A stretch of 10,655 nt of DNA from Deltaproteobacteria bacterium. Lineage in GTDB: Bacteria; Desulfobacterota_B; Binatia; Bin18. This document shows, one piece after another, positions 1 to 7,474 of this stretch. The position numbers and the translations under genes were made by a program. Within the stretch, counting starts at the first letter, position 1, and each line of letters begins with the position of its first letter. The stretch lies in the NCBI GenBank assembly GCA_012271025.1, contig JAAXHF010000048.1, forward strand, positions 1 to 10,655. The letters are read 5' to 3'. The notes beneath the pieces were generated by a model. The model was not told where the DNA came from. It saw only the letters and a program-made list of their open reading frames with translations, and ran no database searches.

Positions 1-695
1 AGAGACAGCTGGGGATGGGAGGCGGCCAGCGGCGCGACCTGCGTCCGACCAAAGCGGCGGCTCAGGGTTCGACGGGCCGTGGTCAGGCGAAAGTCGGTGT
101 CCGGCCGCTGGGTGATATGCGCCTGGGGCTGCCAGCCGGCGTCATCGGCTTCGCCTGCCCGTAGCAGGATTTCCTGGGCCGGGAATTTTGCCAGCAGGCT
201 GGGCAGCTCGGTCCGGTTTGTCTCGGCCACGACAAACTCGCCGGTGGCCAGGGACAGGACGGCCAGGCCGACCCGGTCGGCGGAGTCGGAACACACGGCC
301 GCCAGGCTGCGCTCGGTGTCGCCGGTTTCGAACAGCGTGCCCGGGGTGACGACCCGGACAACCTCGCGCCGTAGCAGCCCCCGCCCCTTGTGGCTGCCTT
401 CCAGCTGTTCACAGATGGCGACCTTGAAGCCTTTTTCGACCAGGCGGCTGAGATAGGCGTCGAGCCGGTAGTGGGGAACCCCACACATGGGCACCCGTTC
501 AGTGTTTTTTCCCTGCGGCCGCGAGGTCAGAGTAATGTCGAGGGCGCGGGCCGCAATCGCCGCATCGTCGTAAAACATCTCATAGAAATCGCCAAACCGA
601 AAAAAGACCAGGGTTTCCTGGTACTCGGCTTTGACCCGGTGGTACTGGGCCATCATGTCGGTCGTCGGACTGGCGAGGGAGGGTGAGGTGCTCAC
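1..695 (-). CDS. mutS: DNA mismatch repair protein MutS, N-terminal part (truncated by window edge)
   Basis: MutS binds mismatched bases and starts methyl-independent or methyl-directed mismatch repair in the cytoplasm. About 231 residues are visible, covering the mismatch-recognition domain I and the start of connector domain II; the ATPase end lies beyond position 1. The mismatch-stacking motif is intact: GDFYE, with Phe37 and Glu39 matching Phe36 and Glu38 of E. coli MutS, followed by MFYDDA. Further typical segments are VPMCGVPHYR, the CEQLED element and VTPGT. The start is uncertain. GTG at 695 puts 13 residues before the MM that usually sits a few residues inside MutS proteins, and AAGG lies about 9 nt upstream. 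ATG at 656 would also work but has no visible Shine-Dalgarno. The frame is open to the window edge. It is divergent from the amidohydrolase gene. Confidence 0.95.
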   Translation of the reverse strand, partial: MSTSPSLASPTTDMMAQYHRVKAEYQETLVFFRFGDFYEMFYDDAAIAARALDITLTSRPQGKNTERVPMCGVPHYRLDAYLSRLVEKGFKVAICEQLEGSHKGRGLLRREVVRVVTPGTLFETGDTERSLAAVCSDSADRVGLAVLSLATGEFVVAETNRTELPSLLAKFPAQEILLRAGEADDAGWQPQAHITQRPDTDFRLTTARRTLSRRFGRTQVAPLAASHPQLS

Positions 696-826
696 TGGAC
701 TGGCCTTGGTTCATGGGGCTGCGCGTCCGTCCAACAATGGAGACAAAGCGCGCGGCGTGCAAGAGGCCGCGTGTTGTCGAAGCCCGACAGGTAGGCTAGA
801 AAGACCGGGCAAAAGGAGGCGCTCCG
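696..826. promoter_or_regulatory. Divergent intergenic region between mutS and the amidohydrolase gene
   Basis: This 131-bp region must hold the start signals of both flanking genes. On the plus strand an AAGGAGG Shine-Dalgarno at 813-819 sits 7 nt before the ATG at 827. A small hairpin is possible at 775-789 (TGTCG and CGACA around a 5-nt loop), and another GC-rich one near 750-770. No convincing -35/-10 pair stands out. Promoter placement is inferred only from the gene directions. Confidence 0.4.
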
Positions 827-1984
827 ATGTCTGTACAGAATGAGAAGTTTCCGTATGCCGGCGCGATTGACGCCGATGGTCATATTCTTGAGCCACCCGA
901 TACCTGGGAAAAATATATCGATCCCCAATTCCGTGACCGCGCCCTGCGCATCCGGCCCAACCAGGACGGGCTGGAGGTCGTCGAGGTTGGCGGCGCACCG
1001 GCCAGATATGTCCGCCCGGGCGGCCTGGCCATTTCCGGGGCGATGGGCAAAAAGGCCGAGGATCTCGAACCCCACCCGGATAAGACCTATGTCGGCCAGG
1101 CACCGTTCGGCTCGATGTTTCCCCACGAGCGGCTGGAACGCATGGACCAGGAGGGCCTGGAGAAGGCGATCATCTATCCCAGCCTGGGACTGCTGTGGGA
1201 GGCCGAAAATCTTGACGACCTGGAGCTGCAAGCCGCCTACGCCCGGGCCTATAACCGCTGGGTCGAAGACTTTTGCCGAGGCTCGAACGGCCGCCTGATC
1301 CCGATTGCCCACATCTCGATGGGCGACCCCCAGGCGGCGGCCCGGGAGATCGAACGGGCGGTCAAAAACGGCGCCAAAGGCGCGTTTTTCGTGCCCTTTA
1401 CCCCGACCAACAAATCCCACGCCCATCCCGACTACGATCCGTTCTGGGCCAAAGCTCAGGAGCTGGACGTGCCGGTCGGCATTCATCCCAGTGGCGAGCC
1501 GCCGGCCAAGCGGGTCCATCAACGCTTCCGGGACATGCAGAAGTGGGCGGTGTGGCACTATAATGTGCACGGCGCCCAGGGCCCCTTGCAGGCGTTTACG
1601 GCCCTGTTTCAGTACGGCCTGTTCGAGCGCTTTCCGCGTGTCAAGGTTGTTGTCCTGGAGTCCGGGGCGGGCTGGGCCGGCTATCTGCTCAACCGCATGG
1701 ACGCGGTCTACGACAGCCCGCTGGGCGAATCCGTGCCGCTCAAGGAGAAGCCCAGCTATTATTTTCACCGCCAGTGCTGGATCTCGGGCGATCCCGACGA
1801 AAAGGCGTTTGGCAACGTCGTTGACTTTGTGGGAGCCGACAAGTTTTTCTGGGCCTCGGATTTTCCGCATTTCGATCATCCGGGCAACTACATGGACGAG
1901 CTGAAAGAGTTGGTTGAGCCGATGTCGGCGTCCACCCGCCAGAAGGTCATCGGCGATAACGTCGCCCAGGTGTACGGCATCTGA
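827..1984 (+). CDS. Amidohydrolase-2 family TIM-barrel metal-dependent hydrolase
   Basis: A 385-aa cytoplasmic protein of the amidohydrolase 2 family (the ACMSD/decarboxylase-like branch), which hydrolyses or decarboxylates small carboxylated substrates using one metal. The substrate cannot be read from sequence. Family marks appear in order: DADGHILEP at residues 15-23, where the first His of the usual HxH is Asp17 and His19 remains; GIHPSG with His220; LESGAGW with Glu278; ASDFPH with Asp345, the expected catalytic acid; and a closing NVAQVYGI, the usual end of the family. Length is normal. The start is fixed by AAGGAGG 7 nt before the ATG. Its stop lies 18 nt before the SDR gene on the same strand, so the two are probably co-transcribed. 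Such amidohydrolases are often expanded in uncultivated soil and marine lineages (general knowledge). It uses TGA as stop. Confidence 0.9.
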   Translation: MSVQNEKFPYAGAIDADGHILEPPDTWEKYIDPQFRDRALRIRPNQDGLEVVEVGGAPARYVRPGGLAISGAMGKKAEDLEPHPDKTYVGQAPFGSMFPHERLERMDQEGLEKAIIYPSLGLLWEAENLDDLELQAAYARAYNRWVEDFCRGSNGRLIPIAHISMGDPQAAAREIERAVKNGAKGAFFVPFTPTNKSHAHPDYDPFWAKAQELDVPVGIHPSGEPPAKRVHQRFRDMQKWAVWHYNVHGAQGPLQAFTALFQYGLFERFPRVKVVVLESGAGWAGYLLNRMDAVYDSPLGESVPLKEKPSYYFHRQCWISGDPDEKAFGNVVDFVGADKFFWASDFPHFDHPGNYMDELKELVEPMSASTRQKVIGDNVAQVYGI

Positions 1985-2002
1985 GGCCGGCAGGAGAGCG
2001 CT

Positions 2003-2704
2003 ATGGCACGGCCCGTTTGCATTATTTCCGGGGTTGGCCCGGGGACCGGGACGGCCCTGAGCCGCCGTTTTGCCGCAGGCGGCTATCAGGTCGCCATGCT
2101 GGCCCGCACCCAAGAGCGGCTGTCACAGCTGGAGCGGGACATCCCGCACACGACCGGCTTTCGGTGTGACGTGTCGGACCAGGCGGCGGTGGACACGACC
2201 CTGGCCACGATCAAGGCGAACCTGGGCGCGCCCGAGGTGCTGATCCACAACGCGGTGGGCGGCGCCTTTGGGACGTTTCTGGAGATCGAGCCTGCGGTCC
2301 TGGAGCAGAACTTTCAGGTCAATACGATGGGCCTGCTGTACCTGGCCCGGGCTGTGGCGCCCGACATGATTGCGGCCGGCAAGGGCGCCATCATCGCCAC
2401 CGGCAATACCTCGGCCCTGCGCGGCAAGCCGCGCTTTGCCGGGTTTGCGCCGACCAAGGCCGCCCAGCGCATCCTGGCCGAATCCATGGCCCGCAGCCTG
2501 GGCCCGCAGGGCGTCCACGTGGCCTATGTGGTGATTGATGCGGTGATCGATCTGGAGTGGACGCGCAAGATGTTCACGGACAAGTCGGACGACTTCTTTA
2601 TCAAACCATCGGCGATTGCCGACACGACCTGGCAGGTCGTCCACCAGGAGCGTTCCGGCTGGTCGTTTCATGTCGAAGTCCGGCCGTTCGGCGAAGAGTG
2701 GTGA
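2003..2704 (+). CDS. SDR-family protein lacking the catalytic Tyr (SDR_c10-like)
   Basis: A 233-aa Rossmann-fold protein of the short-chain dehydrogenase/reductase family. The nucleotide-binding loop is SGVGPGTG (residues 9-16), an altered form of TGxxxGxG. Asp57 in CDVSD and HNAVGG (82-87), in place of NNAG, follow at the expected places. Ser137 of the active site is present (GNTSAL). The YxxxK motif reads FAPTK, with Phe148 where Tyr should be and Lys152 kept. The NCBI subgroup SDR_c10 (cd05373) is described as having just these features: an incomplete glycine motif and Phe instead of Tyr. A standard dehydrogenase reaction is therefore doubtful, and a binding or unusual reductase role is possible. 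It has a CAGGAG Shine-Dalgarno and probably shares a transcript with the upstream amidohydrolase. It is 233 aa long, slightly short of a typical 250-aa SDR. Confidence 0.88.
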   Translation: MARPVCIISGVGPGTGTALSRRFAAGGYQVAMLARTQERLSQLERDIPHTTGFRCDVSDQAAVDTTLATIKANLGAPEVLIHNAVGGAFGTFLEIEPAVLEQNFQVNTMGLLYLARAVAPDMIAAGKGAIIATGNTSALRGKPRFAGFAPTKAAQRILAESMARSLGPQGVHVAYVVIDAVIDLEWTRKMFTDKSDDFFIKPSAIADTTWQVVHQERSGWSFHVEVRPFGEEW

Positions 2705-2726
2705 GCGCGGGAGCGGAGCCCGGCGC
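2705..2726 (+). terminator. Possible GC-rich stem-loop after the SDR stop
   Basis: Immediately after the SDR stop codon, GCGCGGG (2705-2711) can pair with CCCGGCGC (2719-2726) with one bulged G and a 7-nt loop. No T-run follows, so this is at best a weak or factor-assisted terminator. Its place between convergent genes fits such a role. In this GC-rich DNA a stem like this can also arise by chance. Confidence 0.3.
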
Positions 2727-2783
2727 GAGTGCGCTGAGCGGCTGTGCGGCCTGCGATGGACTCGGCCTGGGGCAGAATTCCGC

Positions 2784-3158
2784 CTATTGGAGCGGCGAGC
2801 CGACAAGCGCCTGGGCCGACTGCTCGGCCACCTCGGGCTGGTCCGTGGCGCTCAGTGGCGCTGGAACATCCCGCAGCGCCCGCATGCTGCCGGATGACAG
2901 CAGGCTGCTCGGCCGCTGGTCAAAAGAGAACTCGTCCTGGGTGTGGCCGACTATGGGCGCCAGGCCGGGCCGCGAGACCAGGCGATGAATCGGTCGGGTG
3001 ATGAGCCGTTCCAGACCATAGCCTATGGCGTGAAGCGGATAGGCGACGATCCGCAGGGGGTGGGCGTCTTCAAAATCGTCGTACTCGCCGCCAGAGGCCA
3101 AGCCGGGTAGACCCAGGACCAGCACCGTCACTGTCGCAAGGACTGACTTTTTCCACAT
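2784..3158 (-). CDS. Exported protein of unknown function, 124 aa
   Basis: Not recognised as a named family. It starts with a clear signal peptide: MWKK, a hydrophobic core of about residues 6-20, and a likely cut near ASG|GE at residues 21-24, with no lipobox Cys. The mature part opens with an acidic stretch (EYDDFEDAH). A segment at about 33-72 then looks conserved in style (HPLR, YPLHAIGYGLE) and contains a short repeat, RLITRP and RLVSRP, nine residues apart, followed by PIVGH. The C-terminal 50 residues are low in features and rich in Ser, Ala and Pro. It should sit in the periplasm or on the membrane surface. A strong AGGAGGAG Shine-Dalgarno overlaps the stop codon of the 56-aa gene 8 nt upstream, so it is the last gene of the hemB unit. 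Stop is TAG. Confidence 0.8.
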   Translation of the reverse strand: MWKKSVLATVTVLVLGLPGLASGGEYDDFEDAHPLRIVAYPLHAIGYGLERLITRPIHRLVSRPGLAPIVGHTQDEFSFDQRPSSLLSSGSMRALRDVPAPLSATDQPEVAEQSAQALVGSPLQ

Positions 3159-3166
3159 AGCTCCTC

Positions 3167-3337
3167 CTAGCCTTCTTCCAGTCGCTCCAGCTCTTTTTGC
3201 CAGATCCGTCGGGCGGCGGTCCGGCGGTACTTCGTCGGGTCATCCTCGGCCCGGCTGGGCGGTGGGAGCGCTTTGCGGACCTGACGCAGAGCCTCAAGCT
3301 GGGACAGGCTGCGGTGTTTCTTTTTTTTGCGTGGCAT
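3167..3337 (-). CDS. Small basic protein, 56 aa, unknown function
   Basis: A short frame of 56 residues lying between hemB and the exported protein, with 3 nt to hemB upstream and 8 nt to the downstream start. It begins MPRKKKKHRS, a Lys/Arg cluster. The rest is charged and probably helical: LSQLEALRQVRKAL, a PPPSR linker, then YRRTAARRIWQKELERLEEG. It has no Cys, membrane segment or signal peptide, so a small cytoplasmic nucleic-acid- or ribosome-binding protein is possible (inference). The frame is the same as that of hemB: the hemB TGA is followed by GCC and then this ATG, so translational coupling is likely, since no strong Shine-Dalgarno is seen. Its stop codon TAG forms part of the next gene's Shine-Dalgarno. 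The tight fit on both sides is the main argument that it is real. Confidence 0.6.
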   Translation of the reverse strand: MPRKKKKHRSLSQLEALRQVRKALPPPSRAEDDPTKYRRTAARRIWQKELERLEEG

Positions 3338-3340
3338 GGC

Positions 3341-4423
<1,083 letters not shown>

Positions 4424-5791
4424 ATGCATGCCTGTGTCATCGCCGGGACTCACAGCGGGGTGGGAAAGACCACGCTGACGCTGGGTCTGCTGGCGGCCCT
4501 GCGCAAACGCGGTCGGCGGGTGCGGGGCTTCAAGGTCGGTCCCGATTTCATCGATCCGGGCCATCACGCGACCATCACCGGAACCGCCGCGTACAACCTG
4601 GACGGCTGGATGTTGAGCCAGGACTATAACCGGGCCTGTTTTGCCCGCGCCGTGCAGGACATGGACATCGGGCTGGTGGAAGGCATGATGGGTGCCTTTG
4701 ACGGCTACGACGGAAAAACCGAAGCCGGCAGTACGGCCGAGATGGCCAAATGGCTGGGGCTGCCGGTCATTCTGCTGGTCGATGCCTCGGCCATGGCCAG
4801 GAGCGTGGCCGCGCTGGTGTACGGCTTTCAGCATTTTGACCCCGAACTCAGGCTGGCCGGGGTGATCTTCAACCGGATAGGTGGCCCGGGGCATCTGGAC
4901 TACCTGCGAGAAGCGCTGGAGGACACCAGCCCGGTCCCCGTCCTGGGCGGCCTGCCCGAGCAGACCGAGCTGCGTATTCCCGAGCGGCATCTGGGGCTGC
5001 GGACTGCCGAGGAGCAGCCCCTCAGCCCGGCTCACATCGACCGTCTGGCCGGCCTGATTGAAGACCACATTGACCTTGAGCGTCTGCTCCGGATTGCTGC
5101 TGTTCGCCGTCCCTCAGTTCGCGTTCAGCCTGCAATGCAACGGACACAGCCGCGAGTCCGGTTTGGCGTGGCCCGCGACGAGGCGTTTTGTTTTTACTAT
5201 CCCGATAACCTCGAACTGTTGGCCCAGGCCGGTGCGGAGCTGGTCTTTTTCAGTCCGCTCCGCGACCGACACCTGCCGCCGCGCGTGCAGGGGCTGTACT
5301 TCGGCGGCGGCTATCCCGAGCTGCACGCCGCCCGGCTCGCGGCCAACGCCTCCCTGCGCCGGGAGGTGCGGGATTTTATCGAACGCCGGGGTGTGGTGTA
5401 CGCCGAGTGCGGGGGGCTGATGTACCTGGCCGACGCTATTCGAGACGGGCAGGGCCGGCGCTTTCCCATGGTCGGTATTTATCCGACCACGGTGCGTCTG
5501 CTGCCGCGGCTGAGCGCCTTGGGCTATGTCGAGGTGAGCCTTGCGGCGGGCCACGGCCTCTTTCCGGCCGGTACGGTCAGAGGTCACGAGTTTCACTATT
5601 CCGAACTCGAAGAGCCCGACTTGTGCCGCGGCCCGATACAGGCCGTGTATGCGGTTCGCAAACGCCCCGGCGACAGCCCGCGCCCAGAGGGCTATGCCTA
5701 CAAACGTTGCCTGGCCAGCTATATCCACCTCCACTTCGGCAGTCATCCGGCCTGCGCCGCCGGTCTGGTCAGGGCTGCCGAACAGGGCTGA
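4424..5791 (+). CDS. cobB: Cobyrinate a,c-diamide synthase
   Basis: This enzyme amidates the a and c side chains of cobyrinic acid (CbiA, anaerobic route) or of hydrogenobyrinic acid (CobB, aerobic route), using ATP and glutamine, in cobalamin synthesis. At 455 aa it has normal length. The N-terminal ATP-binding domain carries the P-loop GTHSGVGKTT (residues 8-17), followed by FKVGPDFIDPGHH and EGMMGAFDG. A poorly conserved linker at about 226-244 leads to the C-terminal class I-type glutamine amidotransferase domain, with FGGGYPELHA, the nucleophile Cys329 in YAECGGLMYL, and the catalytic His of SYIHLHFGSHP (His435). The two routes cannot be told apart from this gene alone. No Shine-Dalgarno precedes the ATG and a -10-like CATAAT ends 8 nt upstream, so a leaderless transcript is possible. 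No other cob/cbi genes adjoin it. It ends 4 nt before the hydrolase gene. The symbol here means the Pseudomonas CobB, not the E. coli sirtuin. Confidence 0.95.
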   Translation: MHACVIAGTHSGVGKTTLTLGLLAALRKRGRRVRGFKVGPDFIDPGHHATITGTAAYNLDGWMLSQDYNRACFARAVQDMDIGLVEGMMGAFDGYDGKTEAGSTAEMAKWLGLPVILLVDASAMARSVAALVYGFQHFDPELRLAGVIFNRIGGPGHLDYLREALEDTSPVPVLGGLPEQTELRIPERHLGLRTAEEQPLSPAHIDRLAGLIEDHIDLERLLRIAAVRRPSVRVQPAMQRTQPRVRFGVARDEAFCFYYPDNLELLAQAGAELVFFSPLRDRHLPPRVQGLYFGGGYPELHAARLAANASLRREVRDFIERRGVVYAECGGLMYLADAIRDGQGRRFPMVGIYPTTVRLLPRLSALGYVEVSLAAGHGLFPAGTVRGHEFHYSELEEPDLCRGPIQAVYAVRKRPGDSPRPEGYAYKRCLASYIHLHFGSHPACAAGLVRAAEQG

Positions 5792-5795
5792 GGCC

Positions 5796-6611
5796 ATGAC
5801 GCCGACACGTCACTTCATTCGGCTGAGCGGCCTCAGCGTCCACTATCTGGCCTGGGGCCGGCCGGACCGGCCGCCGCTGATCCTGCTCCACGGTGGGGCC
5901 GCCCACGCCCGCTGGTGGGATCATATTGCGCCCGTCCTCAGCCATCGCTACCGGGTGCTGGCGCCCGACCTGCGCGGCCACGGCGACACGGATTGGGCCG
6001 GCCCGGGAGCGTATGAAATTGATGACTACGTGGCCGACCTGCACGACCTGATCGCCGCCCTGAACCTGGACCGGCCGGTCCTGATGGGTCACTCGCTGGG
6101 TGGTTTTATCGCCCTGGCCTATGGCCTCACCCAAAGGCCGCGGGCCTTGATCGTCGTCGATATGCGGGCGCGCCTGACCGACAGCCGTTTCATGCGTCTG
6201 GTGCGGACGCTGCCCGCCCCGAGCTACCGGGACGAAGACGAGCTGCTACGCCGCTTTCGCCTGCTGCCGGCCGACAGCCGCCCCCAGCCCGAGCTGTTCC
6301 GGGCGATTGCTCGGCACAGCGTCCGTCCCGCGCCGGACGGGCGGCTCAGGCTCAAAAGCGACCGGGCGGCACTGCGTCGGGCACCCGTCGACCTCGGCCC
6401 GCGTTTATCCGAGCTCGGCTGTCCGTGCCTGTTTGTCCGCGGCCAGGACAGCACCACGCTGTCGGCTCGCGGCCTGGCTGAGATGTGTGCAGGCTGCCCG
6501 GACGCGTCCGCAGCCGACATCCCCGGAGCCGGCCATCACGTCTTCCTGGACCAACCTGCGGCTTTTGTGGCGGTCGTCCAGAAATTCCTTGACGAAAGAC
6601 TCAGGACGTGA
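5796..6611 (+). CDS. Alpha/beta-hydrolase fold protein
   Basis: A 271-aa cytoplasmic hydrolase of the alpha/beta fold (esterase, lactonase or C-C hydrolase type). The substrate is not evident. Visible in order are the oxyanion HGG at residues 32-34, PDLRGHGD at 58-64, the nucleophile elbow MGHSLGG with Ser100, the acid Asp218 in RGQDS, and the base His247 in GAGHH. A cap region rich in Arg and Leu spans roughly 125-200. The start at 5796 follows the previous TGA by 4 nt; the frame is open further upstream, but that would run inside the cobyrinate synthase coding sequence and carries no family sequence. Translational coupling to the cobalamin gene is likely, but a role in cobalamin synthesis is not implied. 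The TGA stop lies next to a long inverted repeat. Confidence 0.9.
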   Translation: MTPTRHFIRLSGLSVHYLAWGRPDRPPLILLHGGAAHARWWDHIAPVLSHRYRVLAPDLRGHGDTDWAGPGAYEIDDYVADLHDLIAALNLDRPVLMGHSLGGFIALAYGLTQRPRALIVVDMRARLTDSRFMRLVRTLPAPSYRDEDELLRRFRLLPADSRPQPELFRAIARHSVRPAPDGRLRLKSDRAALRRAPVDLGPRLSELGCPCLFVRGQDSTTLSARGLAEMCAGCPDASAADIPGAGHHVFLDQPAAFVAVVQKFLDERLRT

Positions 6612-6615
6612 GCAA

Positions 6616-6666
6616 AAAGGGAAACGTGATCTCTGATTGAGTCCATTGGTCATCACGTTTCCCTTT
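6616..6666. repeat. Perfect 15-bp inverted repeat with 21-nt spacer
   Basis: The left arm AAAGGGAAACGTGAT (6616-6630) is the exact reverse complement of the right arm ATCACGTTTCCCTTT (6652-6666). Four further pairs, TGAG (6609-6612) with CTCA (6667-6670), can form outside across a 3-nt bulge and include the hydrolase stop codon. The element is AT-richer than its surroundings. As RNA it could end transcription (A-run before, three U at the foot), but the 21-nt loop and lack of a T-run after the stem are unusual for an intrinsic terminator. A regulator-binding site or a small palindromic mobile repeat is equally possible. The repeat itself is certain; the role is not. Confidence 0.85.
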
Positions 6667-6707
6667 CTCAGCATGATGGTCGGCCCGCATGACGAACCCG
6701 GCCCGGC

Positions 6708-6712
6708 GGAGG
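6708..6712 (+). promoter_or_regulatory. Shine-Dalgarno GGAGG fixing the sirtuin start
   Basis: GGAGG lies 8 nt before the ATG at 6721. The same frame is open back to a TTG at 6637 and ATGs at 6673 and 6676, but none of these has a Shine-Dalgarno, and part of the extra sequence falls inside the inverted repeat. Confidence 0.7.
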
Positions 6713-6720
6713 ACACGACT

Positions 6721-7464
6721 ATGCAGGAGCGGATTGAACGCGCGGCCCAGGCCATTCGCACGTCCCGTAAGACGACCGCCCTGACCGGCGCGGGCATTTC
6801 GGCTGAGAGCGGGATTCCGACGTTTCGCGATCCGGGTGGCTTGTGGGACCGTTACGATCCCGAGGAGTACGCCACGATTGACGCCTTTCGGCGCGACCCG
6901 GCCAAGGTCTGGCAGATGATGCGCGACTTTACCGAGTTGAAAACAGCCCAGCCCAACCCGGGCCATTACGCCCTGGCCCAGCTGGAACAGATGGGGCTGC
7001 TGGGCTGCATCATCACCCAGAATGTCGATAATCTGCACCAGGCCGGCGGCAGCCAGGACGTGATCGAGTTTCACGGCAATATGCGCCAGGTGGTGTGTCA
7101 GCGCTGCGACACCAGCCTGCCGCTGACCGAGGTGTCGCTCGCAAGCCTGCCGCCGTACTGTCACTGTGGCGGCGTGTTCAAGCCGGCCGGCGTGTTTTTT
7201 GGCGAGCCTATTCCGCCCCACGCCCTGTCCCGCTCCTACCAGGAGGCTCACAGCTGCGAGCTGATGCTGGTGATCGGCACCTCGGCGGTGGTGTATCCGG
7301 CTGCGGCCATGCCCGGCGTGGCCAAGGAAGCCGGGGCACAGGTCATTGAGATCAATCCCGAGCCGACCGACTTGACGGACGCCACGGCCGATTTCATCAT
7401 CCAGGACAAGGCCGGGGTTGTGCTGCCGCAGATTGTAACCCGAATCAAAGCGCTGGCGTCATAG
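6721..7464 (+). CDS. Sirtuin: NAD-dependent protein deacylase (Sir2 family)
   Basis: Sirtuins remove acyl groups from protein lysines, using NAD and releasing nicotinamide and O-acyl-ADP-ribose. A common bacterial target is acetyl-CoA synthetase and related acyl-CoA enzymes. This 247-aa protein has GAGISAESGIPTFRDPGGLW (residues 23-42), TQNVDNLHQAGG (99-110), the catalytic His118 in EFHGN, and zinc cysteines 126, 129, 147 and 149 (CQRC and CHC). FFGEPIP and GTSAVVYPAA follow as in bacterial enzymes. The Tyr and Arg that mark desuccinylases of the Sirt5 or E. coli CobB type appear to be Met67 and Phe70, so preference for dicarboxylic acyl groups is unlikely. The start is set by GGAGG at 6708. 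It ends 10 nt before the thiolase-like gene, with its TAG stop built into that gene's Shine-Dalgarno. A shared operon with CoA-ester enzymes hints at control of acyl-CoA metabolism (inference). Confidence 0.95.
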   Translation: MQERIERAAQAIRTSRKTTALTGAGISAESGIPTFRDPGGLWDRYDPEEYATIDAFRRDPAKVWQMMRDFTELKTAQPNPGHYALAQLEQMGLLGCIITQNVDNLHQAGGSQDVIEFHGNMRQVVCQRCDTSLPLTEVSLASLPPYCHCGGVFKPAGVFFGEPIPPHALSRSYQEAHSCELMLVIGTSAVVYPAAAMPGVAKEAGAQVIEINPEPTDLTDATADFIIQDKAGVVLPQIVTRIKALAS

Positions 7465-7474
7465 GAGGATACGC

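Noticed and set aside
692..2113. A 473-aa open frame on the minus strand
   Set aside because: It lies opposite the amidohydrolase gene, which has clear family motifs and a strong Shine-Dalgarno. The antisense protein shows no recognisable domain; long antisense frames are common in GC-rich genes.
5541..5795. N-terminal extension of the alpha/beta hydrolase
   Set aside because: The 85 extra residues overlap the cobyrinate synthase coding sequence in another frame and carry no hydrolase sequence; the ATG at 5796 follows the previous stop directly.
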